From the NCBI GenBank assembly GCA_002337145.1, contig DDFK01000001.1, positions 124,001 to 188,000 on the forward strand: a stretch of 64,000 bases of DNA, in the 5' to 3' direction. Every line of letters starts with the position of its first letter. The first letter of the stretch is position 1. The stretch comes from Chitinophagaceae bacterium UBA1930. Its GTDB lineage: Bacteria; Bacteroidota; Bacteroidia; Chitinophagales; Chitinophagaceae. A program made the position numbers and the translations under genes. Under the pieces are notes generated by a model. That model was not told the DNA's origin and ran no database searches. It was given only the letters and a program-made list of their open reading frames with translations. Below, one piece after another: positions 7,620 to 15,962 of this stretch.

Positions 7620-8391
7620 ACCATCAGTCCATTTTACGGACAATTATCTCATTGCACCTACCAACCCTGTTACGGTAAATCTTATTGGTGCAGGCGGTAC
7701 AGGCAGCCAGGTATTGACAGCCCTCGCAAGGATCAATCATTCGTTAATTGCATTGGGCCATCCCGGTCTTTTTGTTAGCGTGTTCGATGATGATGTAATT
7801 ACAAAAGCAAACATGGGAAGGCAACTATTTGCAGCAAGCGAAATCGGGATGTCAAAAGCTGTTGCGTTGATCAACCGTGTCAACCGTTTTTTTGGCAGCA
7901 ACTGGAAAGCTGTTCCATATAAAATTTCCATGGAGAGTAAAGAGCTATGTGGCAACATTACTATCAGTTGCGTGGATACAGTTAAAGCCCGTTTTGACAT
8001 TGCCAATATCTTGAAAAACACAAGCCGTTCACATCACCGTGACAGGCCTATTTACTGGATGGATTTTGGCAATAGTCAATATACTGGCCAAGTAGTTCTT
8101 TCTACAATCAATAAGATAGAACAACCTGCTTCCAGGAAATACAGAACCGTCCCTACATTGCCACTTATAACTAACGAGTTCAAAATCCTTTTACAGGATA
8201 CACAGGAAGATAATTTACCCAGTTGTTCGCTGGCAGAAGCATTAGTGAAACAGGACCTCTTTATCAACACTACCCTGTCTGCTTTAGGCGCTTCCCTCCT
8301 ATGGTCCATGTTCCGTGAAGGCATGGTATCCTACAGGGGCTTTTTCCTCAATTTGAAAGACTTCCGAACACAGCCTTTACCCGTTGCATAA
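7606..8391 (+). CDS. PRTRC system ThiF-family (E1-like) protein
   Basis: A 261-residue protein with the nucleotide-binding start of ThiF/MoeB/E1 enzymes: VNLIGAGGTGSQVL (residues 24-37), then SVFDDDVITKANMGRQLF and ISCVDTVKARF. These fit the GxGxxG loop, the acidic ribose-binding position and the Asn/Arg region of adenylating E1-like proteins. The family activates C-terminal glycines of ubiquitin-like or sulfur-carrier proteins. No JAMM protease (PRTRC A) or obvious ubiquitin-like partner is seen nearby. No CxxC zinc motif is visible, so catalysis is not assured. Confidence 0.8.
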   Translation: MKTNKPSVHFTDNYLIAPTNPVTVNLIGAGGTGSQVLTALARINHSLIALGHPGLFVSVFDDDVITKANMGRQLFAASEIGMSKAVALINRVNRFFGSNWKAVPYKISMESKELCGNITISCVDTVKARFDIANILKNTSRSHHRDRPIYWMDFGNSQYTGQVVLSTINKIEQPASRKYRTVPTLPLITNEFKILLQDTQEDNLPSCSLAEALVKQDLFINTTLSALGASLLWSMFREGMVSYRGFFLNLKDFRTQPLPVA

Positions 8392-8535
8392 TACGCAATA
8401 GCTCTTCCATCTATCTGCACGCAATTTGGGCAGTTCTTGCAAAGCCTTGCTTCTCTTTTTAATTTTATAACAGCAATGAAAGCCAAGTCTTCAACACCGT
8501 TTTGAAGCTAGTGACTTATCGGCTTTGGTTGCCGA

Positions 8536-8574
8536 GGCAAGATGTACAAACGTAATACGTTTGGTTCACTTGCC
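8536..8574. other. Candidate origin of transfer (nested dyad)
   Basis: A perfect palindrome, CAAACGTA-A-TACGTTTG (8547-8563), is flanked at equal distance by GGCAAG and CTTGCC. Comparing the two 19-base arms, 14 positions pair. It lies in the only large gap of this region, 43 bases before the relaxosome gene, the usual place of oriT in mobilizable elements. The nick site cannot be read from sequence. Confidence 0.45.
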
Positions 8575-8616
8575 CCTTCACTCGGAACTCGTGCGGGGAA
8601 GAAAAAATGAGGGCAT

Positions 8617-9012
8617 ATGAAGAAGGATAAAAAAGAAATAAAAAACAGGATCGTCACCTTGCGGATGAACGAAAGCGAGTTTTCAAAAGCGCATGCCAAC
8701 TGCAGGAAGACAACCGAAAAATATCTCGGCAATTACTTACGCAAATTGGCATTGCACGAACCTGTTACTGTCATACATCGCAATGGTAGTGCAGATGATT
8801 TTTTGAAAGAGATGGTTTTGTTACGCAAAGAACTCAATGCTATCGGTAACAACCTCAACCAGTCCGTTCACAAACTGCATACGCTGGATAGGATACCCGA
8901 GTTCAGGGCATGGGTGCAACTGTACGAGCAGACAAGAAAAGAAGTCGCCAACAAAACAGAAGCCATCTCTTTAAAGGCACACCAAATGTATCAGCAATGG
9001 TCGCAAGGATAA
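8617..9012 (+). CDS. Relaxosome accessory protein, MobC-like
   Basis: A 131-residue basic protein beginning with a ribbon-helix-helix-like segment (NRIVTLRMNESEFSKAHA) and continuing with the KEMVLLRKELNAIGNNLNQSVHKLH helix typical of Bacteroidota mobilization accessory proteins. Such proteins bind oriT and help the relaxase. The stop overlaps the relaxase start by 16 bases. The gene directly follows the candidate oriT. Confidence 0.8.
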   Translation: MKKDKKEIKNRIVTLRMNESEFSKAHANCRKTTEKYLGNYLRKLALHEPVTVIHRNGSADDFLKEMVLLRKELNAIGNNLNQSVHKLHTLDRIPEFRAWVQLYEQTRKEVANKTEAISLKAHQMYQQWSQG

Positions 9013-10217
9013 CGATACCAGGCAGGTTGTTGGATGCGTTGAACTACAATGAAAAGAAAGTGCAACGTGGCGTTGCTGAATTGATAGGCGATGCAAATTT
9101 TCTGTTGCCGTCTTCCAAGATGAATTTCTATCACAAGCTGGAAGGCTTTGAACAACGCAACAGTTTGAACGGAAGGGCAGCGACAAAGACCTTGCATGTG
9201 TCACTCAATTTTGACCCGTCTGAAAACCTTACCGATGAAACATTAAAAAACATTGCGGATGATTACATGTTGCGTATTGGATTCAATGACCAACCTTATC
9301 TTATTTACAGACACAAAGATGCAGGGCATCCGCACATCCATATACTGTCAACAACCATCCGTGCTGATGGCACCCGTATCAATACACACAACATTGGCCG
9401 CAACCAATCTGAACCGGCACGGAAAGCGATCGAAGCAAAATACAAGCTGGTGCAGGCAAGTGCGAACAAAAGTTTACAGCAACAACCGCTTGCTATCAAT
9501 GCAGAAAAAATACAGTACGGCAAATCGGAAACAAGAAGAAGCATTGCGAATGTTTTGTTGCAGGTAATTCCTTCATGGAACTATGCTTCGTTGCCCGAAT
9601 TAAATGCAATCCTTAAACAGTACAATGTTGTAGCAGACCGTGGCAAGGAAGACGGTTTCATTTACAGTAAAAAGGGGTTGCAGTATAAAGTGCTGGACAA
9701 GGATGGCAATCCGGTCGGTGTTCCCATCAAAGCAAGCAGCTTGCCAGATAAGCCAACATTGAATAATCTTCAACAAAAATTAGACAAGAACAAACTATCA
9801 AAGGAGAAACTGAAACCGCTTGTAAAGTACAAGGTAGATGAAGCATTGTTAACAAAGCCTCACACCTTGCAGGAATTGATCGCTCAGTTATCCAAGCGCA
9901 ATATCAAAACAGTGCTAAGGCAAAATGCAGAAGGGAGGATATACGGGATCACGTTTGTGGACACACAGTGTAAAGCTGTATTCAATGGTTCTGATGTTGG
10001 CAAGGAATACAGCATCAATGGCCTGCTGAAACAAATGAATACTTCAACACCTGTGCCGTTGAATAAAAACAATAACATTCAACCGGTACCAAGTATAAAG
10101 CAACAGCATGATTTATCTGTCGCAATCTTGGATGATCTTTTAATGCCTATCGCAGATAATTCACTCACACCCTACCTGCTGAAAAAGAAAAAAAGAAAGA
10201 AGAAAAACCACTCCTAA
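8997..10217 (+). CDS. HUH relaxase (MobA-type mobilization nuclease)
   Basis: The frame is open from 8910, but the sequence resembles a relaxase only from the ATG at 8997 (MVARITIPGRLLDALNYNEK), giving 406 residues. A Tyr in LNYNEKKV near residue 16 is the likely nicking tyrosine, and HKDAGHPHIHILSTT near residue 110 is the three-His metal site of HUH relaxases. The enzyme would nick oriT and pilot the strand. The C-terminal 200 residues are Lys-rich and less conserved. It is followed after 11 bases by the coupling protein. Confidence 0.85.
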   Translation: MVARITIPGRLLDALNYNEKKVQRGVAELIGDANFLLPSSKMNFYHKLEGFEQRNSLNGRAATKTLHVSLNFDPSENLTDETLKNIADDYMLRIGFNDQPYLIYRHKDAGHPHIHILSTTIRADGTRINTHNIGRNQSEPARKAIEAKYKLVQASANKSLQQQPLAINAEKIQYGKSETRRSIANVLLQVIPSWNYASLPELNAILKQYNVVADRGKEDGFIYSKKGLQYKVLDKDGNPVGVPIKASSLPDKPTLNNLQQKLDKNKLSKEKLKPLVKYKVDEALLTKPHTLQELIAQLSKRNIKTVLRQNAEGRIYGITFVDTQCKAVFNGSDVGKEYSINGLLKQMNTSTPVPLNKNNNIQPVPSIKQQHDLSVAILDDLLMPIADNSLTPYLLKKKKRKKKNHS

Positions 10218-10228
10218 AATTATATGTT

Positions 10229-12196
10229 ATGTCAACAGGTGAGAACGAACAGGACTTGAGAAAGATAATGGATATGACAAGGCTCGCGGCTATCTGTATG
10301 CTGTTACTGCATTTCTATTATTTCTGTTACCCTGCATTTGTGCAGTGGAAACTGGTATGGAAAATCACGAACAGCTTCCTGCTCAATATTCAGCATACAG
10401 GGTTGTTCAGTTCGCCTATAAAATCAAAATTATTTGCATTGGTTCTTTTAATAATTTCTTTGCTGGGGGCACAGGGAAGGAAAGATGAAAAGGCAACATG
10501 GAAACCTGCAATTATTTGGATCACATCCGGCTTGTTGTTGTATAGTGCAAGCATCGTACTGTTAACAATGAACGGCAATGTTGAACTGTTCGCTTGTTTG
10601 TATATGCTTGTTTCCAGCATCGGCTTTACAGCTGTCCTGACTGGGGGCATCCGCTTGACAAGATTGATCAAACAGAATTTATCAGGCGATATTTTCAACG
10701 ACCTGAATGAATCCTTTCCACAGGAAGAAAGATGGATAACAAATGAATACGCAATCCACTTCACAGGACGTTACAGGTTGAAGGATAAAACACGGAACAG
10801 TTATATCAACATCATCAATCCTTTTAGGGGGTTCCTTGTAACAGGTAGCCCTGGTGCAGGCAAGTCATGGTTCATCATCCTTCCATTGATCAAACAGCAG
10901 ATCGAAAAAGGCTATGCGATGTTCATTTATGATTTCAAATACGATGACCTTACCAAAGCAGCCTACAATTGGCTCATGCAGAACAAGGACAAGTATGCTG
11001 TACCACCCTCCTTCTATGCAATCAATTTTGATGACCTGTCACGTTCGCACCGTTGCAATCCATTGGACCCCGATGCCATGCACGATATTACTGATGCGAC
11101 AGAATCCGCAAGGACTATTCTCATGGGATTGAACCGTGAGTGGATAAAAAAGCAGGGTGACTTCTTTATTGAATCGCCCATCAATTTTTTGACAGCCATC
11201 ATCTGGTTCCTGCGCAAATATGACAACGGCAGGTACTGCACCTTGCCGCATGTGATCGAACTCATGCAGGCGGAGTATGATAAACTGCTTCCTGTATTGA
11301 ACACGGAACCGGAGATAGAAGTGCTCGTCAATCCCTTCATTACTGCTTTTCAAAATGATGCAATGGAACAGTTGGAAGGACAGGTCGCAAGTGCCAAGAT
11401 TGGTATGGCACGGTTGGCTTCACCACAACTGTATTGGGTGCTGTCGGGCAATGATTTCACATTGGATATTAATAACCCTGAAGAACCAAAGATTGTCTGC
11501 GTAGGTAACAACCCCGAAAAGCAAAGCATTTATGGTGCTGTACTATCGTTATATATTTCAAGGCTGATCAAAATAGTGAACAAGAAAGGCAAGCAGAAAT
11601 GTTCATTGGTATTTGATGAATTCCCTACCATTTTTTTCAACAACATGGATTCATTGATCGCTACTGCAAGGAGCAATAAAGTTGCAACGACTTTGGCGAT
11701 GCAGGACTTCAGCCAGTTGCGCAAAGACTATGGCAAGGAACAGGCAGATGTCATCATCAATATCTGTGGCAATATCATCAGCGGACAGGTAACAGGCGAT
11801 ACTGCAAAAACACTGTCGGAACGGTTCGGCAAAATTATGCAGGACAGGGAGAGCCTTTCTATCAACAGAACAGACACTTCTATCAGCCGTTCGAAACAAT
11901 TGGAGGCTGCAATACCAGCATCAAAAATCGCTTCACTTTCATCTGGTGAATTTGTGGGAATGGTGGCAGATAACCCTGATGAAAAAATCAAGTTGAAAAT
12001 GTTCCATGCCGAGATTATTAATGAGACTGAAATGATGAATGCTGAAATGAAATTGTTTAAGGATATCTCCGTCGTTAACAAAGTATCACAGCAGGAAATC
12101 ATGGACAATTATTTCCAGATCAAATATGACATACGCCAGTTGATTGCTGCAGAGATTGAAATACTGTTGAAGAAAAAAGAAGCTGCTAATCCTTAA
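10229..12196 (+). CDS. VirD4/TraG-type coupling protein
   Basis: A 655-residue protein with about four hydrophobic segments in the first 145 residues, Walker A GSPGAGKS at about 206-213 and a Walker B-like CSLVFDEFPTIFF. FMQDFSQL-like and NICGNIISGQVTGDTA segments fit the TraG/VirD4 ATPase core. It would dock the relaxase-DNA complex to a type IV secretion channel at the inner membrane. No channel genes are visible, so a helper element may supply them, or they lie beyond the left edge. Confidence 0.85.
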   Translation: MSTGENEQDLRKIMDMTRLAAICMLLLHFYYFCYPAFVQWKLVWKITNSFLLNIQHTGLFSSPIKSKLFALVLLIISLLGAQGRKDEKATWKPAIIWITSGLLLYSASIVLLTMNGNVELFACLYMLVSSIGFTAVLTGGIRLTRLIKQNLSGDIFNDLNESFPQEERWITNEYAIHFTGRYRLKDKTRNSYINIINPFRGFLVTGSPGAGKSWFIILPLIKQQIEKGYAMFIYDFKYDDLTKAAYNWLMQNKDKYAVPPSFYAINFDDLSRSHRCNPLDPDAMHDITDATESARTILMGLNREWIKKQGDFFIESPINFLTAIIWFLRKYDNGRYCTLPHVIELMQAEYDKLLPVLNTEPEIEVLVNPFITAFQNDAMEQLEGQVASAKIGMARLASPQLYWVLSGNDFTLDINNPEEPKIVCVGNNPEKQSIYGAVLSLYISRLIKIVNKKGKQKCSLVFDEFPTIFFNNMDSLIATARSNKVATTLAMQDFSQLRKDYGKEQADVIINICGNIISGQVTGDTAKTLSERFGKIMQDRESLSINRTDTSISRSKQLEAAIPASKIASLSSGEFVGMVADNPDEKIKLKMFHAEIINETEMMNAEMKLFKDISVVNKVSQQEIMDNYFQIKYDIRQLIAAEIEILLKKKEAANP

Positions 12197-12464
12197 TTAA
12201 TTTCTAAAGGATTCTTGTAAAGTTCCGTCTTGATGAAAGCACATAAAGATACAATCCCTTGTCAAGCCCCTTCGGTTGGTAAGGGGGCGTTGGCAAGGGA
12301 AAACAAGTGTGAGAGCAGGTTACAGTAATTGTGTGGGTCATTCGGTTCAGGCTGCATAGTCTTCATGGTTGACATGGAATCATTTTTCCCTTTTTGCATT
12401 TGCTGAGGGTAATGAATGATGGGTGGAACCCATGCTCCTAAAGGCTTCCATTCCGTTTTGCTTG

Positions 12465-12489
12465 ATTGGACAGTCGGCGACTGTCCAAT
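12465..12489. repeat. Near-perfect palindrome 1 of the 12.4-12.6 kb gap
   Basis: Two 12-base arms (ATTGGACAGTCG and CGACTGTCCAAT) are separated by one G. The arms are related to those of the palindrome at 12540-12570 (CAATTGGGCAG). The gap 12197-12576 holds no convincing gene; a short minus-strand frame there owes its NW..CPI repeats to these palindromes. Confidence 0.75.
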
Positions 12490-12539
12490 TACATCTTGTT
12501 GCAATTGACTTATTGCTGATGGGCCAATTAGCTTCCCAT

Positions 12540-12570
12540 CCAATTGGGCAGACAGTGACTGCCCAATTGG
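12540..12570. repeat. Palindrome 2 of the 12.4-12.6 kb gap
   Basis: Arms CCAATTGGGCAG and CTGCCCAATTGG pair perfectly over 12 bases around a 7-base spacer. It ends seven bases before the stop codon of the convergent ATPase gene, so it may serve as terminator-like structure between the two converging transcripts, although no T run follows. Confidence 0.75.
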
Positions 12571-12576
12571 TAAGCA

Positions 12577-14010
12577 CTAGTCAAAAAGTATATCCATGGT
12601 CAGTTCGCTCTGTACCAGGCCTTTGCTGTATTGGTTCCTTGCTACCCCATAAGTTGTGACCATTGTAAGGAAAATCGTTTTCTTGGGTTGCTCTACTGCC
12701 TTGAATACTGCAATCTTCTGTTCAAGCTCAGCAGCATATTTCTTTGTGATATTGAACATGCCCTCGGATAGCTTCATCTCGCAGATATTGATGCAGTAAT
12801 CCTTCCGGTCCAGTAGCAGGTCGATCTGTGCACCCGGTTGGCTCTTGCCGGGGACATGCCTCCAAACCGATTCTTCTGTGTATACAGCAGATATTCCCAA
12901 ACCTTCTTTTATTTGTTGGACATGCTTTATGCAGATCGCTTCAAAGGCATAACCGCTCCAGCTTTTCCAGGAAGGGCTTTCACTTACCCTCATCCATGTC
13001 CCGGAACCGCTTGCCCTTTTTTTCTCCATATATTTCAGGTAGAAAAGCGAGTATTCATCTGTTAACCTGTAGACCGTTTCTTTGGATGTCTTATTGAAAG
13101 GTATATATGATGAAATAAATCCCGACTCCTCCAGTTCATCCAAGGTTTTTGTTGTTGTCCCACCCGAAGTAAGATGGGATGCTGCTATTATTTCGTTCCT
13201 TGTCATGCCCTTGCTTATGGCTGCAAGTGCACGGATAATTGCTATGTGGTTTGTTGCATTGTCGAACAGTGCTGGATAGAGGTTTTCGAACTCGTCTTTC
13301 AGGGCCCCATGTTTTGTGAAACAGAGGCGGTCTATTACCTGTGTGCAGCTTTCTCCGGGCATTATATTTTTCAGGTATTCCGGGATGCCTCCCATTACCA
13401 TATAGAGTTGCAGTATCTGGTACCTGTCGATATTTACGGAGCGGCTTTTAAGGTATGCTTCGGTTTCAAACACTGTGAATGGCAGTACCCTTATGCGTCT
13501 TGTAAGCCTGTTATGGAGCCCTCCTTTATTGTTGACCACATGCTGTATCATCCATGATGCTGCCGAACCGCAGATTACAACGGTGAGGTTGGGGTACCTC
13601 GAAGCGTAACTGTTCCAGAAATGCTCAAAGGCCTTAAGGAAATTTGATTTGTGCGTGTGCATCCATGGGAACTCGTCAAAGAATACTACCGCCTTCTTCT
13701 TGGTTACAATTGGCGCCAGGAAGTTCTCCAGTTGCTCAAAGGCCTCTATCCAGCTTGATGGGACCGCTAAGGCTACCGGGCTGTTCATTGCCTTTCTCAA
13801 GGCCTTGCTGAAACCTTCCAGTTGTTCCTGCATGTTTGCATTGTGGACTGCGGAGAATTCAAAGGAAATATTTTTTTCGTACACGGACCTTATGAGAAAG
13901 GTCTTGCCGACCCTCCGCCTGCCAAATACCGCAATCAGTTCTGCACTGTTGCTTGATAGGGCATTCTCCAATAGCTGCTTTTCTTCTTTCCTCCCTACTA
14001 GTTTTTCCAT
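12577..14010 (-). CDS. AAA ATPase of the archaeal-type ATPase/DUF234 family
   Basis: The ATG at 14010 gives 477 residues (MEKLVGRKEEKQLLENAL); a TTG three codons upstream is less likely. Walker A is GRRRVGKT (30-37) and Walker B is VVFFDEFPW (about 108-116). The middle holds a winged-helix-like part (NEIIAASHLTSGGTTTKTLDELEESGFI). The C-terminal third has AQIDLLLDRKDYCINICEMK, a nuclease-like D...E-x-K pattern seen in DUF234 proteins. Members are common in archaea and anaerobic bacteria and have no defined role. A set of palindromes lies just upstream of its start. Confidence 0.8.
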   Translation of the reverse strand: MEKLVGRKEEKQLLENALSSNSAELIAVFGRRRVGKTFLIRSVYEKNISFEFSAVHNANMQEQLEGFSKALRKAMNSPVALAVPSSWIEAFEQLENFLAPIVTKKKAVVFFDEFPWMHTHKSNFLKAFEHFWNSYASRYPNLTVVICGSAASWMIQHVVNNKGGLHNRLTRRIRVLPFTVFETEAYLKSRSVNIDRYQILQLYMVMGGIPEYLKNIMPGESCTQVIDRLCFTKHGALKDEFENLYPALFDNATNHIAIIRALAAISKGMTRNEIIAASHLTSGGTTTKTLDELEESGFISSYIPFNKTSKETVYRLTDEYSLFYLKYMEKKRASGSGTWMRVSESPSWKSWSGYAFEAICIKHVQQIKEGLGISAVYTEESVWRHVPGKSQPGAQIDLLLDRKDYCINICEMKLSEGMFNITKKYAAELEQKIAVFKAVEQPKKTIFLTMVTTYGVARNQYSKGLVQSELTMDILFD

Positions 14011-14033
14011 ACGAAACAAGGTTTAATAAAAGA

Positions 14034-14067
14034 TTTGGCTGAGGTTAATTTTTTATCCTCAGCCAAA
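14034..14067. repeat. ATPase upstream palindrome, unit A
   Basis: TTTGGCTGAGG and CCTCAGCCAAA (11-base perfect arms) flank a 12-base spacer TTAATTTTTTAT. Unit B, 55 bases further on, has nearly the same arms and spacer. It lies 24 bases upstream of the ATPase start codon. Confidence 0.8.
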
Positions 14068-14086
14068 AGTAAGTAAAAAATATACA

Positions 14087-14124
14087 GATTTGGCTGCGGT
14101 TAATTTTCTATCCCCAGCCAAATC
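14087..14124. repeat. ATPase upstream palindrome, unit B
   Basis: Arms GATTTGGCTGCGG and CCCCAGCCAAATC pair with one mismatch around a 12-base spacer TTAATTTTCTAT, which differs from the spacer of unit A at one base. The repeat of both arms and spacer shows that A and B are copies. Confidence 0.8.
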
Positions 14125-14141
14125 CGTCTTCGGGAAAGGGG

Positions 14142-14178
14142 TTCTGGCGGGATATATTTCTTTTATAACCCGCCAAAA
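14142..14178. repeat. ATPase upstream palindrome, unit C
   Basis: Arms TTCTGGCGGG and CCCGCCAAAA pair with one mismatch around a 17-base spacer. A half copy (GTTCTGGCG) follows near 14196. The arm core TGGCGGG is related to but distinct from TTTGGCTG of units A and B. The unit lies about 45 bases from the integrase stop, so it might instead serve integrase transcription or recombination. Confidence 0.6.
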
Positions 14179-14221
14179 CTACCCTGCGGAAAGCAGTTCT
14201 GGCGAATTATACAGCAATCTC

Positions 14222-15487
14222 CTACACAGCTTTCAGTTGGTTGGCCATCGTTACGATCTGCCTTTTGATATTGAGCTTGTCCTCCAGCCCGTTCATGTCA
14301 TCGCTGATCTTTTCTTCATCCACATCCGCATAGATCTGCGTGGTGCTTATCTTGGTATGCCCCATCATCATCTGCACTGTTTCCAATGGCACACCGTTTT
14401 TCAATGCAACTGTTTTGGCAAATGTGTGCCGTGCTATATGGAAGGTCATGGGCGTGGTTATCTCACATGCTTCCTTGATCACCCTTAAGCACCTGTTGAT
14501 GTACTGGTTCGTTACGACAGGGAAAACAGTTTCCCTTTGTTGGTCGCCATCGTTGCGGTATTTATTAAGGATCGTTGCTGCAGATTTTAATAGTGGCACC
14601 ATTGAAAGCTCATCCGATTTCGTCCTGTACTTCCTGCACCATACCGTACCGTTCGGTTCCCATTCAAAATCACTTTCTTTAAGTGACATCGCATCAACAA
14701 AGGCAAGCCCCGTGAAGCAGCTGTACAGGAACAGGTCCTTTACATAGTTCAGGCTTGCATCCTGGAATTCCTTCCCTTCAAGTGCAACGAGTTCCTGTAT
14801 GGAAAGTTTCTTGCGTTTGCTCCTTTTCAATGGGTAACTATATTTTTCAAAAGGATTGGTTTTCATCCATTCTATCTCCACAGCCCAATTGATGATCCTT
14901 TTGAACCTTTGTATATGCTTCGCAAGACCGTTGCCTAAACAAGGGTCATGTTTTTTGACAGGGGTCATGCGGACATAGTATTCGAATTCCGTTATCGTCT
15001 GCATGTTCAGTTGCGAAAGGAACACATCACCGGATGTATATTTATTATCAAGGAAGAGTCTGATGTATTCAATAGTTGTCCTGTAGTTCTTGAAACCGCC
15101 ATGCTTTAATTTTCCTTCCCATATCTTTTTATAGTAATCCAACAGTTCCGCAAGGCTGTGGCCTTTCAGTGAAGTGTGCTTTCCTAGGTAGGACTGCTTC
15201 ACAGTTTCAGCAGTGACCAGTTCCTCTTTCTGTTGGAGTGCACGGTAATGTTCCTTTATCCTGAAACGTGTTTCCTCGATAAAGTTGTTGATGGATTTTA
15301 CCTGTATGGATTTACCGGTAACTGTTTCGTTTTTGTTGTCCCATTCGGTGGGACTGATCCGTTCCTTCAAGGAGATTTCTTTGGCTTCGCCATCAACGGT
15401 AATGCGTGCATAGATAAATGCCTTCTCTCTGTTTTCCTTGCACCGCCTGATAATGAAGTCGATGCCGAAAGTGTGTGTTGTCTTCAT
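14222..15487 (-). CDS. Tyrosine site-specific integrase
   Basis: Start taken at the ATG at 15487 (MKTTHTFGIDFIIRR), giving 421 residues, normal for Bacteroidota element integrases. An arm-binding region (about 1-95) and a SAM-like core-binding region (about 100-205) precede the catalytic domain. Catalytic signatures are HIARHTFAKT (H-x-x-R), MMGHTKISTTQIYADV (His and nucleophilic Tyr) and a Lys in YRTKSDELS. In the first motif, CFTGLAFVDAMSL, the usual Arg is replaced by Ala, as in other Bacteroidota integrases such as IntDOT, which has Ser there. It lies beside tRNA-Pro, as expected at an element end. Confidence 0.9.
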   Translation of the reverse strand: MKTTHTFGIDFIIRRCKENREKAFIYARITVDGEAKEISLKERISPTEWDNKNETVTGKSIQVKSINNFIEETRFRIKEHYRALQQKEELVTAETVKQSYLGKHTSLKGHSLAELLDYYKKIWEGKLKHGGFKNYRTTIEYIRLFLDNKYTSGDVFLSQLNMQTITEFEYYVRMTPVKKHDPCLGNGLAKHIQRFKRIINWAVEIEWMKTNPFEKYSYPLKRSKRKKLSIQELVALEGKEFQDASLNYVKDLFLYSCFTGLAFVDAMSLKESDFEWEPNGTVWCRKYRTKSDELSMVPLLKSAATILNKYRNDGDQQRETVFPVVTNQYINRCLRVIKEACEITTPMTFHIARHTFAKTVALKNGVPLETVQMMMGHTKISTTQIYADVDEEKISDDMNGLEDKLNIKRQIVTMANQLKAV

Positions 15488-15549
15488 AACTAATTTGTTT
15501 TGACATGTTCTGAAATGGTTCAATAATCCACTCACTGTTTTTCGCGCTC

Positions 15550-15575
15550 CGCAGGTTCGAATCCATTTCGAATCC
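15550..15575. other. tRNA T-arm-like sequence, candidate attachment site
   Basis: CGCAGGTTCGAATCC (15550-15564) is identical to the T-arm strand of the nearby tRNA-Pro but lies in the opposite orientation. TTCGAATCC occurs a second time 11 bases later. A partial tRNA 3'-end sequence beside an integrase is typical of an att site. If so, the matching intact tRNA would be outside the window on the left. The alternative is insertion at the 3' end of tRNA-Pro itself. The rest of 15488-15787 holds a small GGTCAT/ATGACC hairpin and the tRNA terminator but no gene. Confidence 0.35.
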
Positions 15576-15730
15576 TCTCAAAAAAGGTCATAAAAAATGA
15601 CCGTGATCCTTATGGGCCAACTGTTTGCGGGCAATCCCATGAGTTTCAAAGGCCATGCCTTGTCCGACTCACAAATCGGCTCACAACAGGACTGATATTA
15701 ATTGATATTTTTTGATGTGCAGGAAACAAA

Positions 15731-15763
15731 AATGCCTGTAAACATTAACTATTTACAGGCATT
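15731..15763 (-). terminator. Intrinsic terminator of tRNA-Pro
   Basis: AATGCCTGTAAA and TTTACAGGCATT pair perfectly over 12 bases around a 9-base loop. Read on the minus strand the stem is followed by TTTTG, and it lies 25 bases after the tRNA 3' end. Confidence 0.8.
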
Positions 15764-15787
15764 CGATCTAAAGAGGAACGTTGTATG

Positions 15788-15861
15788 TCGGGAGGACAGG
15801 ATTCGAACCTGCGACCCCTTGGTCCCAAACCAAGTATTCTACCGGGCTGAACTACCTCCCG
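15788..15861 (-). tRNA. tRNA-Pro (anticodon TGG)
   Basis: The minus strand folds into a cloverleaf: acceptor arms CGGGAGG and CCTCCCG with discriminator A, anticodon stem CTTGG/CCAAG around TTTGGGA giving anticodon TGG, and T-arm GCAGG-TTCGAAT-CCTGT. The 3' CCA is not encoded. Its 3' end points toward the integrase, so it is one possible insertion target of the element. Confidence 0.95.
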
Positions 15862-15962
15862 TTCCCGTTAGGGGTTGCAAATATAGGAGCATCGAGTTTC
15901 AAAAAAAAAAAAATCTTAAAAATTTGGCTACTTTATTTTTTGGCTGTTTCATGCATAATGGG

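Noticed and set aside
8910..8996. Upstream extension of the relaxase frame
   Set aside because: It lies fully inside the relaxosome gene in another phase; relaxase homology begins at the ATG at 8997.
12380..12577. Minus-strand frame of 65 residues with NW..CPI repeats
   Set aside because: The repeats arise from the DNA palindromes; no start region or family match.
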